A DNA stretch of 64,000 nt, taken from NCBI GenBank assembly GCA_905250125.1, contig CAJNOL010000210.1, forward strand, positions 1 to 64,000, given 5' to 3'. The translations under genes and the position numbers were made by a program. Positions within the stretch are counted from its first letter, which is position 1. Every line of letters begins with the position of its first letter. Below the pieces are notes generated by a model. The model was given only the letters and a program-made list of their open reading frames with translations. It did not search any database and was not told where the DNA came from. This document shows positions 37,156-49,000 of this stretch, piece after piece. Source of the stretch: Rotaria sordida (taxonomy: Eukaryota > Rotifera > Eurotatoria > Philodinida > Philodinidae).

Positions 37156-38042
37156 TTTCATTTAAGATAATAATCATGCATTATTTGAAACTTGATCTAA
37201 AATGAATGTTGATGTATAAGAATAGAAATCTTGCACATACATATGGAAGCTTTTGGTATTACAGACATACTTAGGAACCAAGCATCGTGGATACGAGAGA
37301 TATATGAAAAATGTTTTATCACAGATGTAAAATACATTTTTAGAAATGACTTATCATAGACGTTACAGTCATTTCTAAAGGGTGGTCCCAAAGTTTCGAC
37401 TCTTCCTTCGTAAATCAAGAATATCTATATGAAACTCATATGAAAGTATTGATCAANNNNNNNNNNNNNNNNNNNNNNNNNNNNNNNNNNNNNNNNNNNN
37501 NNNNNNNNNNNNNNNNNNNNNNNNNNNNNNNNNNNNNNNNNNNNNNNNNNNNNNNNTCAACCTGTGTAATAAGAGCAGCAGATCAAATTTTTCTTATTAC
37601 CAGGAGGTTTGTTAGCGTTCGTCCTTTTGGATCACGCTACAGTTTGTTCTCCTTCTTTTAAAAAATGTGTATGTTTGTGTGTATACACTTACACACGATC
37701 TTTTATTATCTGTTAAAATAATGAAAAACACGCACATATATAGTAAACGAGAAGAAAGAAAAGAAAGAGAACAGAGACTAGATATATGAATAACAAAGGA
37801 GAATACTAGATATATCACTGAGAAAGAAATAGAAGAAGAAATAAAAAATGAAATAAAAAAATGGAAATAGAAGGCGAGTTGTATCAGTGCGACATCACTG
37901 GAACAAGGTTACTCAATTTGTTTCTGTTTTCAATAGGAATCAGTCATCTAACCATTATCTCCAATATTGAGAAGTTTAATCGTAAAATCAATCTCCCCTT
38001 TCAGCCATGCAAAATGAGACTTGAGTGTCGGTGTGAGGAAAA
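37156..38042. other. Intergenic around an assembly gap
   Basis: A/T-rich sequence around the run of Ns. Just before the gap, about 37378-37400 reads GGGTGGTCCCAAAGTTTCGA, which resembles the end of a mariner-like element, but no partner end was found. Nothing else recognised. Confidence 0.4.
37457..37556. other. Assembly gap of 100 N
   Basis: Exactly 100 unknown bases, the usual placeholder for a scaffold join of unknown length. Contiguity of the sequences either side should not be assumed to be exact. Confidence 0.98.
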
Positions 38043-38421
38043 GTTGCAACTCGTCACGATTTTTCTTGTCTGGCTTTCGTAACGAATTGACAGTACGAAA
38101 GCCCGTAACAGAGGTTTCGTAACGACAGAATCAGGGCTTTCGTAACAAAAAATCAGAGCTATCGTAACGAATTTTACAGAGTGATCGTAACCGGTGGTTT
38201 GATATGTGACTTCGTTATGATACCCCTAATTTTTGTTACGAAATCTCTGTTGGCTCGTTGCGAAAATTCTGCAACTGTTACGAACTCCCTGTAAATAACA
38301 GCTACGATTGCCCTGTAAATTTTGTTACGATATCCCTGCTTTCTCGTATATCCCTATTTTTAGCGTTACGAAAGCCCTGTTTTTTCTGAAAAATTCAACT
38401 TATCACGTGACGAGTTGCAAC
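38043..38421. repeat. Foldback element built of short inverted sub-repeats
   Basis: Perfect 16-bp terminal inverted repeats, GTTGCAACTCGTCACG (38043-38058) and CGTGACGAGTTGCAAC (38406-38421). Between them the left half holds about six copies of a unit ending TCGTAAC (for example CAGGGCTTTCGTAAC), and the right half about six of the complement (GTTACGAAAGCCCTG, GTTACGATATCCCTG, GTTACGAACTCCCTGT). They are spaced about 20-25 bp and meet near 38200. The whole could form a branched or long hairpin. No ORF. The class is unknown. Confidence 0.8.
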
Positions 38422-38479
38422 CTTCTCGGGTGTGAGTGTTGGTATGGGTGTAGACATTCCCTTTATCCACATCCACATC

Positions 38480-38775
38480 CACCCCCACAACCACATCCTT
38501 GAGCAGCAATGTTACGTGATAGACCGCAGTACTAAGATAAAATTCACATTGTCGGGTATTGTATACTAATTCATTTATTGTATCTTCACTTGTACGTGTC
38601 ATTTTAGCTTCATAATAATTTTGTTTAGCAAGTATTAAGTCAAACTCAACTTGTCTTGTCAAATCAAGAAGCAGATGTACCTGAATCATCATTTCTAGGA
38701 AAAATAAGAATGTAAACTTCCATTTATAGTTTTTAAAATATCATTTCCAACTTCGAATTTCATTCGAATACTATC
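38480..38775 (-). pseudogene. Coding remnant of unknown helical protein next to the foldback element
   Basis: On the minus strand from 38692 down, an open frame reads a helical, charged segment (LTRQVEFDLILAKQNYYEAK, TSEDTINELVYNTRQCEFYL) that looks like real protein. Just upstream (about 38700-38775) another frame reads RMKFEVGNDILKTINGSLHS before a stop, so a frameshift or small intron separates the two. The open frame becomes GT-dinucleotide low complexity (VVVGVDVDVD) as it approaches the foldback element at 38421, where the gene appears cut off. The look is that of a BAR-like or other coiled helical domain, but I cannot assign it. Confidence 0.4.
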
Positions 38776-40016
38776 TGATACAGGAAAAAAAAATTTCCAT
38801 AGTAAACATTAGTAAATCAATACTGAATTGAATTTGCATGAGCATAATATTAATTAATAAGTTGATCCCTAGATTGTAAAAAAGCCTCGAGAAAAAGAAT
38901 TTAAATAATTTATTGAAATAACAATTCTTATTATTTTTATTTTCATCTTAATCGATGTTTATTTTCATAATAAAAACTTTCGATCAAAATATTTGAATAA
39001 GAAACTATTGATTATTTTTGAATTATACAATGCATGATTTAATTATAAAAATATCAAATATCTATATATAATTAATAAATCATAATTAGTCTTGAATTTG
39101 AAATTATTCAATAAAATCTTTGTTTTCATGTTCAATCAAAATATTTAATTTCGAACGCTCAATATGAATTTTAACATTTGTTATCTAAACTTTTGATATA
39201 ATCTTGCTTATCACAAAATGAAATATTATTTTGTTTTGTAAAACAACAAATCTAACGTTAATTTTGATAGAAATATCATGGGACTTTTTTTCTTTTGTTT
39301 TACTTTAAATATAAATTTTTCTTTTTTTCTAAACCAATGCTTCATTACAGGATCATTAAAAATAATGTCTTTTTCCAGTACGAACTCCAAAATTTTGAAA
39401 AATACAATGACTTTATATGTCTTCTATGTTTTTTTAAAAATTCATCAAAAACTTCACATATATATGTATGAATATAACAACAAATTCTGTCAACACAAAG
39501 CGCTTCAAGTCATTCATGTGTATTGTATTTTTATTTTTTTCTTCTCTCAATTTTTTTCTTCTATTATTATTGATAGCTTTTATATTGTATTTTTTTATCG
39601 ATAGACACAAAAAGAAAATGTCAGGTTAAAACAAAAAAAAAAAAAAGAGAACTACTCATTGCTGATGGCAATAATCTAAAGTGTCTATTTGAAAGTCTCT
39701 ATTATATTTGATTGTTGAAATTTGTTTAAAACATTTATTTATTTTTTCTTTTTTTTCATCGGAAATATTTTTCTTTTTCTCCTCCTCCTCCTCCTTCTCT
39801 TTTCTACATAGGTTTTTTATGAAAACTAATGCACTTAAACATCGAATGTTTGAGGCCAAAAAAGAAAAAAAAAAGGAGAGAAATATTGAAAATTGAATTT
39901 ATTTGTTTTCGTTCATATGCAACATTGAAAGAAAAAAAAAGTGCAAAAAAAAAAAGAAACAATAAAACTTGCTTGTTGTTGCATATATTTTTAAATAGTT
40001 TCTATTCAAACCTAGA
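38776..40016. other. Upstream region of the large repeat-protein gene
   Basis: Very A/T-rich, with no recognised coding or element. It should contain the promoter and 5' UTR of the gene starting at 40017. Confidence 0.5.
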
Positions 40017-43000
40017 ATGGATTTCAATAGTTGGACGTTAACATCATTTGGTAATCAATCAGTAAAAAAAAGCGATGTACTATCAGCAGTTCCTAATACA
40101 CCTAAATTACCAAAAATTGTTTTACGAAATTCAATGGGTTTTGAACTTAAAACAGAAACATCTTTTCAAAATGCAATTTATCGAGCTAAAACAAAATTAT
40201 TGGAACCAAATCGACGATTGACTGAAATGGAATGGCGGTATGAAAAAAAAAATAATATATATTAGATTTTTTATTTTTTGGTTTGATATTAAAAAATAAA
40301 ATATTGTTTAGATTACCACATGCACCAGTGCCATCAAGACCGGATTATTCACGTTCATTAGAATATGATGATTTTCGTTCAATGAAAAAACCACCAAAAA
40401 TGCTTGATCCTCATAAACTTGAACATTTTGATATGTCATTTTGGGTAAATATTTTATTTTTCTTTTGTTATTATTTTTATAAAACAAACATTTTATGGAT
40501 AGGATTATCTTTTACCTGATAGACGATTAGATCAAGCCACGTAGGTTTAGATTGGTTTTCTTATTATTTATTATATGATGTTTTTTTCCCTGATAGTGTT
40601 GATCGTCGAACAATGGAGCAATATTGTAAGAGTATGGACACTGTACCACATCCTGCATTTATGGATAATGTTGATTCATTCAAAAGTGTCAAACAACTTT
40701 TTTTATCATTTGTATCAACTACATCTTCATTAGATAAAATCGTTTCTGGTTTTGGACCTATGGATAATCGCAAGTAAGAAATAAAATGACTTGGAAAATT
40801 TTGATAAATTACTATTATTCTATTCTATTTTCTTAAAAGAAAAATGATTATGACACAAGTATTAACAAGTTTATTACGAGGTGATTTTACATCATTAGAC
40901 GATTTACCAGCCAATGTTAGAAATGATGCTTTATTGGATCTAGCAAAATTAGCTAGTGAAGGAAAATTATCTGGTAAAATAAATTTCATATTGAATAATA
41001 AATCTTCTTATTTATTGAATTTGTTTGTTTATTTTTCTTTTTTTAGTTGAAATGCAAGAAAAAGTATTTACTGAATTAGCACAAAATTTAGCTTCATTAC
41101 CACCAGAAATGCGAGCAAAAGGTTCACAAAGTTTATTGATTTATTTTTATTAAAACTATTTCTATACTTGATGTATGATAGAAATATATTGTTTTTCTAA
41201 CCTGGACTTGTTTAAGATAAATCGATTGAGAAAATATTTGAAGTATGTACATCAGATATTTTAAGGTTTCATAGAAATATGAAAAGCTTCCATAAAAATT
41301 CGAAACAAAGTCTATCATGATTATTATATTGATGAAAGACAAAAAACAAAGCACAATAACTTTCTATATGTAAAATGTAGGACAATACATTGAAATATAA
41401 TCAAAAATAAAAAATGTTTACTCGAGTAAAATTATTATTATTTTGAAATAAATAGTTATTATAATATATTTAGGAGTTTTCTGACTTTTTTCTGATAGTT
41501 TTCTAGAAATCTCAGTACTAATTTTATTATCAAATCGAAGAAATTAAAATCATGACAGATACTTAGATAAGATTGATGGTGACGTCTAACTTTTCAAGAT
41601 TAGAATCCGTTTTTCACCCAGTTAAAATATGTTATATGTTTTTAATAGACAAAATTCAACGATTTAAATAAATATAGGAGTATGTTGAGGTCAAGAAGAT
41701 TCACATTATTTTTCAAATTAATAATTCTAATAAATTTTTTAGTTACCGAACAATTAATAAAATCCATAGAAAATGTTCCACCTGAAGCTCGTGAACAAGT
41801 TCTTCAACATATACTTGGTACACTTGATACATTATCAGAAGAAGATCGTCAAAAAGTTTTACACGATCTTGTTAAAAAAATTTCATCAATGCCTGAAGAA
41901 AGTCGTAATGCATTAATTGAAAAAATTATGGAAAATATGGATAATTTAACACCAGATGCTAAAATACAATTATTACAAGATCTTTTACGTGATGCTGATA
42001 CAATACCAGCAGCAATGCGTGATAATATTTTACAAAATCTTCTTGATAGTCTTGATACATTACCACCAGAAGAACGTGAACGTGTTTTAGCTGAATTAAC
42101 AAAAAATCTTGCTACACTTCCATCAAATATTCGTCAACAATTACTTGAAAAATTACTTGAAAAATCTGAAGAATTACCACCAGAATTACGTGATCAAAGT
42201 AAATAAATTTGTTTTGTTTTGCTTTAGTAAAATAAAATAATTTTTATTTTTAATAAATAGTGTATGCTGAAATATTAAAAAATGTTCCTGGAATGCCTGA
42301 AGAATTAAAACGTAAATTAGTTGTTGAATTATTAAAAAATGTTGATAATATGGATCCAACATTACGACAAAATGTTATGAAAGAAATTCTTAATAATTTA
42401 GATTTAATTGATGATACAATGCATGGTCAAGTATTACAAAATTTTCTTCAAGCACTTAATGATGTACCAGCTAATGAACGTGATGAAATATTAAAAAAAA
42501 TTATTGAAAAATCTTCAACATTAGATGATCCAGAAATGAAACGTCAATTACTTGAAGAAATTCTTAAAAATCCATCAAATCTTTCTGCAAGTGCATTACA
42601 AGAATTAGTTAAAAATGTTGGTGAATTACCACCAGATTTACAAGAACGTCTTTATGCTGAAATTTTACAAAAAAAAGATGAATTACCACCATCAGTTCTT
42701 GAAGAAATTATTCGTAATAGTGCTAATGTACCACAAGCTGTTCTTACAGAATTACTTAGTTCTGTTGATAAATTAGCACCATCATCATTAGCTGAATTAG
42801 CTAAACATATAAATGTTTTACCTGAAGAAATACGAACAAAATTACTTGCTGATGTTATGAATTCAATGGAGAATCTTGATGATGAACAAAAAGCAGCTGT
42901 TATTGGTGAACTTTTAAAAAATCCAGGAAATCTTAATGCACAACAATTAGAAACTTTAATGAAAAATTTAGATGGACTTGATCCAGCATTAAAAGAACAA

Positions 43001-46000
43001 ATCATGAAAGGTTTAGTAGATAATATGGATAATTTACCACCAGCTGTTAAAGAAAAATTGGTAGGTTTAATAACAGATAGATATATAAACTCCAGATTGA
43101 ATTCATATATGAAAATCTACTAATAGTTTACTATAAGAATCAGAATTGTGTCGATATTTTTTAGAGGAGACTAAAAATTCGGCACAACAACATGGTTTAC
43201 TTATTTTTATTTTATACTTTCTGCCAAAGAAAGGCAAAGGGTGTTTCAAAAGTCATTTTCTATCCAAAATTACCATGAAGCTATGAACAAATCGGCAGAA
43301 AGTCGAATATTTGGAGGGGAGCTCCCCGTAATCGAGAGCCCTAATAAAAACTATATGAAAGACTGTAGTAGAAAAAAAACCGATTCCGAATGACACATAG
43401 TTAAAATTTCATGTCTATTTCATATTGCAACTAACATCTATTTTTCATCATAGAAATAGTATGTGATTACTATTCACTGCACATATTTTAAAGATTCGAG
43501 ATAGCAACTGGAACTGGTCGGTAACTAAATTGTAGAAAATATTTCATAACTAGTGTTTAACCCTTTCAGTACGAGATTATTTTTATATGGTCAAAAGGAC
43601 GAATGATAGACAAATCGACCCTATAAAAATTTTTTGATTCGAAACTTCAAGTATATTATAACAAACGAAAGAACTCGGTGAGTTGAGCACGATTTGTGAC
43701 AGAATTTAATCTTGTAAATGAAACCGTGAAGAGTTCTAAGTAAGTTAACTTGTACAATTTTAGTCATTTTAATCGTTATCATCCTCAGAACTCTTCATGG
43801 TTTCATTTACAAGATCGAATTCCGTCACAAAAAGTGCTCAACTCACCGAGCTCTTTCATTTAGTTTAATATAGTTGGGATTTCGAACAAAAAATTTTTAT
43901 AGGGCCGATTTGTCTATCATTCGCCCTTTTGACTATATAAAAATAATCTCGTACTCAAAGAATTAAGGGACAACCAATAATCATCAGTAAGTATAGACAA
44001 TCTTAACGCATAAATATTCTAAACAAAAATCTCCTTGCAATTTCTATCATTAAATAATCAACAGACCGTATTTTTTAAGGTTATTTAGGTCCCAAAATAT
44101 CAGGACGCGACTTTGCGTCGCCCGTACTCAAAGGGTTAATCATATTCATGAAGTATCTTATAATATTATAATAACGCTATATAGCAAAATACCATAAAAA
44201 TCGAGAAATATTTCATTAACGAACCGTACTCCCAATTTTAACGACGATTTTTAATGTGACTCTTCAAGTCACTCTGATAACACACCTTACATATTACTCA
44301 GACAATTTTGACGATGATTTTATAAATAATCAAAATATAATTGACTATCGCCTTTAGAATATGATCTGTTGAGTCGGTCTCGGACCTAAACCAGACGAAC
44401 TCTTGTTACAACATCATGTATCCTACACCTTTCTTGAATCTATTAATTCCAGAAAGAATGGATATTCTATTATTTCGTTGAGTTCATAATCACATAATAA
44501 TTTCCATTTGAAAAGTTTCAATCATACCTTGAAGATACTAAAAAAACATCATTCTATTGAATAAAACATAATAGATATATATTTTTTTTTCTCATGATTA
44601 GCTTCAAGATTTATTAAATAAAGACTCTGATTTGGATCAAGAAACTCGTGTAAAAATGTTAGCTAAACTATTAGAAAATCCTGATAATTTAACACAAGAA
44701 GAAAAAGAAAAAGTTTTCAATCAATTAATGCATGAAATTGATAATGTTAAAGATCCTGAAATGAAAAAAAAACTTATTAATGATATGTTACAGAATTTAA
44801 AAGATTTACCACCTGAAACAATGACACAATTATTATCAAATATTAATGATTTACCACCTGGAGAACAAAAAGAATTATTAAAACAAATTTTAGAAAAATT
44901 TGATGAATTACCACCTGAAATGAAAGAAAAATTAGTTGATGATTTACTTAAATCTGCCGCTGGTAAAATTTCATTGTTTGTTTGTTTTTTTATTGATTAA
45001 AATTAACTTTTTTTTTTTTTCTAATTTATTTTAGGTATGCCAGCTGAAGTACAAAAACAAATGATTACTGATTTATTAAATGAAATGAAAGATTTACCAG
45101 CTGAAGAACGTATTAAATTAATGGAAAAAGTTCTTGATAATCCAAATTTAGATCCAACTGTACGAGCAAAATTAATGGAAGAAATGTTAAAAAATGCTAA
45201 TGATTTACCACCAGAAGAAAGACAAAAATTATTAGAAAAAATGTTAGAAAATAGTGATCATCTTGGTAGATCAAATTTGATTTTTATTTTCTCAATTGTT
45301 CTTTTTTTGCTATGTAGATCCTAAAACAAAAGCAAAATTAATGGAACAAATGCTTAAAACATTAGATGATTTACCAAATGAAGAAAAACAAAAAGTATTA
45401 TCAAAAATGCTTGAAAATAGTGACAATTTAAATCCTGCTATGCGAAATAAATTAATGGATGAAATGATTAAAAATATTAATCAAATGCCACCAGAAGAAC
45501 GTGAAAAATTTTTAGCTAGTTTGTATTATTTCTTTTTTCTTTTTTTTTTTTTGCTTATATTATAAATAAAATAAAAATTTTATTATCTATTTTAAAGATC
45601 TTGTTAATGATCCTGATAGAAAAGATTTATTAAAAGAATTACTTAATAGTGGACAAATAAGTAATGAAATGAAAAAGAAAATAGTTGATGAAATAACAAA
45701 AAAACCCATTGATCCATCAACATTACTTAGTGTACTTAAAAATTCGAAAGAATTATCACCAGAAATACTCGAAAAAGTTCTTCAAAGTGTTGAAAATATG
45801 TCTGCAAAAGAATTAAATGAATTAGCAAAAAATTTAAATACATTACCTCCTGAAATGAAACAACGTGTTATGAATGAAATGATGAAAAATATACGAGATC
45901 TTGATTCAAAAACACAAGCACATATTATACGTGAAATGTTAGGAAATTCAGCTGATGTGGATCCAAAAGTTCTATCAGATATAATAGTAAAATTATTTAT

Positions 46001-49000
46001 TAAATTCTTTTATTTTTGCTTTTTTTTTTTTAATTGTTTTTCTTTTTTCAATAGAAAAATATAACAAATTTAACACCAACAGCAATTAAAGAATTATTTA
46101 TTAAAGCTGATAAACTTCCACCAGAAGCATTAAAAGAATTATTAAAACATATGGATGAAATTCCAATAAATGTTCTTGAAGATTTAGTTAAAAATGCTGA
46201 ACAATTATCACCAGATGTTATTGCAGCATTACTTGCTTCAAAAAATCTTCCACCAGCTATACGAGAAAAATTAATGCAACAAATTAATTCAAACAAAAAA
46301 ATAAAAGAAAAATTAAGAAGTAATTCATTAAATTTTGTGTTATTTTTTAATATATCATTTATTTTAGCATTAGATCCATTAACAAAAGGTGTCGAAGGTG
46401 TTGGAAAAGTTGTACCAAAACCAAAACCAGAAGTCAAAAAACCAAAAGTGGTTGGTATAAATAAATTTTTATGTATTTATATGAACATATAACATGTCTG
46501 CGGTTTTTTTTTAAAAGGATGTACCACCAGTGTCAAAAAAAATATCGAAGAAACTCGAAGATTTATATGGACGTTTGTTTGGTAAAGAAGTAAGGAAAAT
46601 TTGTGATTTATATTTTACAAATTTCAACTATCTACTTCTGTTAAATAAATTTTAATCCTTTATCTTTCCTACATTTTTTCAAATGAAACTTTATGAGCCA
46701 GTAATTGGTAAAGAGAATATTTTTTTTTCATTGCTTTACTGTTGAAATATCAAGCGCCTACAAAGTCGATAATTTTGAAAAATTCGAATTTTTCGAAACA
46801 AAATGTTCTCGATCTACACTCAATAGAGATCTTTAGGAATTTCTATATGGTATAAATCGATGAATTACATATACTAAGGGATACAGTTAACCGTGCAGCT
46901 ATTATTGGGCAGTTAAGAACAAAGTTAGTATATGTACTATAAATCTTAACTCGTAAAAACTTGAAAAAAAGGATTTATTATGAATGAAATGTCTTTAGAG
47001 GTTATATAAAATGGTTCAAAGCAAAGTAAATGTTTATTTAATACAATATGTCAAAAACATATGTATTTTTTTGAGATTAATTTTTGTCGGTTTATATACT
47101 TTCCTTTTTTTTTCGATTACTATAATAATATGAAATTGATGTGGCTTTTGTCCATTCAGTAATGTGAACCAAGAAAACAAAATCAAGTCTTAGTATATCG
47201 TTCAATCTCCTTTCTTCACCACACTGTCCTACATAAAGAGATGAACGTTCAGTGCATCAGATTATATCATTAGCATATTAGACAAGCTAATACTATATTT
47301 ATAAAGTTATTTTATCAGTAGCTCTTCTGTAACGACTATGAGATATAAAGAGTTAATCCTATAATTTTCAAACTAAAAATAATAAATTCTATGCAAGAAA
47401 TCGTTAAGTTCTCTTTCTCTTAAAAATCGATATTGGGCTTAAATATAAAAATTTAATCTTTGAAAATAATCTCTATAGAGTGGTTCTCATCTTGATGCTG
47501 ATATGGAAGTATTAGCAAATATTGATGAAAGTGAATTAGAAGGTTTATTACAAGATCCAGAATTTCTTAATTTGGATCCAAATTTACCACCGGAAGTTCG
47601 TCGTCAACTTATAGAAGAAATTAGGTTTGTTCATTTATCTTATTTAACTTTTTTAATTTTTTGTTTTTTAATTGATAGAAAAAAACGTGCTAAACAACGT
47701 ATTGCAGAGGTACCACCATTATCAAAAGATAAATTACAAGAAATTGAAGATCCATTAGATTATCTTTATAAATATTGTATTATACAGTCAGTTCATTTTA
47801 ATATTGTTTCATTTTCTTTTAAGAAAAATTTTGTTTTCATAGTCCTGATCGTATGGCTAATTATGAACGTGTCTTTTTAAATGCAGTTAAAAAACAAAAA
47901 GCAAAATTCGAAGGTCAAAATCCACCAGAGAGTACAACAAAATTAATCAATTTAAAACGAAATAATACAGATGGAGGTGTATGGACAAATGTTGGTGGTG
48001 GTGGAAAATATGTACATGATGCAAAACAATATCATGCACTTGATTCAAGTGATGAAGATGAAGATATTGAGTAAGAAATGAATTCTTCGTTTTGTTTATA
48101 TATTTGAATTATTATAATTTTTAGTAAACCAAACATTACTAAACAACGTAATGGTCCAAATATGGTTAATTTTGAAAAAGAAATACGTGATGGAGCGTTT
48201 GATCCAGATGTACCACCGATGAAAGTAATTATATTGAAACAAAAATAATGTGTTTAGGAATAATAAACACATACGTTAGCGTTCAAGATCAGATGATCGA
48301 GAAAGAAGTTTTTATTAAAATCTCTATTAGTCTCTAGATAGATGTTGAATTCGAAGACTAATGAAGATTTTAACAAAAACTTCTTCCCCGCTCATCCGAC
48401 ATTGGACATGTCCAATGATTACAAAAGTTTAGCATCCTGAATACATGTCTAGTGAATATTGATAACTCAGTGTCGCCTTTTACTACTATCAAAATCAGTA
48501 GTGAGTTCATATATAAGTTCGAAAATCCTCTCCGATAACTTTAAACACTTTTCGTATATAAACTGAAGTCAGTTGCTGACAACCATCAATCAATTATGTA
48601 TCTTTTCATCTTAATTTTCTCAAATTGTACGATTTAATAATATATATATTTATTTTCAATAGTCTGAAACAGCTCAAAAACTTGAAAAAATCAATTTTAT
48701 TATTGATGATCTTCGAAAGAAAGAAGCCGAAGTTAATCAAACATTTCAAACAACAAATGGTAAAATAAAAAATTTTTGCATTTAAATTATCTTCTATAAT
48801 TGATTTTATTATTATTTCTTTTTTTCTTTGTTCTTTAGAACAAATTGATCGAATGACTGCTGTAGCTATTATGGATCTTTATCCTGAAATTCTCGATCCT
48901 GAATATGATCCAAAAAAGAAAAAACAAAAAGTAACTTCATTCATGTCTATTCTCATTTATCTTTTTTTTCTTCTTAAAGACATCCGAAAAAACAATCGGT

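Noticed and set aside
37376-37400. Possible mariner terminus (GGGTGGTCCCAAAGTTTCGA)
   Set aside because: No matching opposite end was found and the assembly gap lies close by; not enough to call an element.
41682-41742. Separate gene start (hydrophobic leader before VTEQLIKS) for the repeat protein
   Set aside because: A T-rich acceptor at 41741-41742 joins the upstream exon in phase, so the hydrophobic codons are intron read-through, not a signal peptide.
42652-43005. 117-codon open frame antisense to the helical-repeat gene
   Set aside because: It mirrors the repetitive codon pattern of the sense exon, and the sense frame is part of a 29-exon model that closes in phase.
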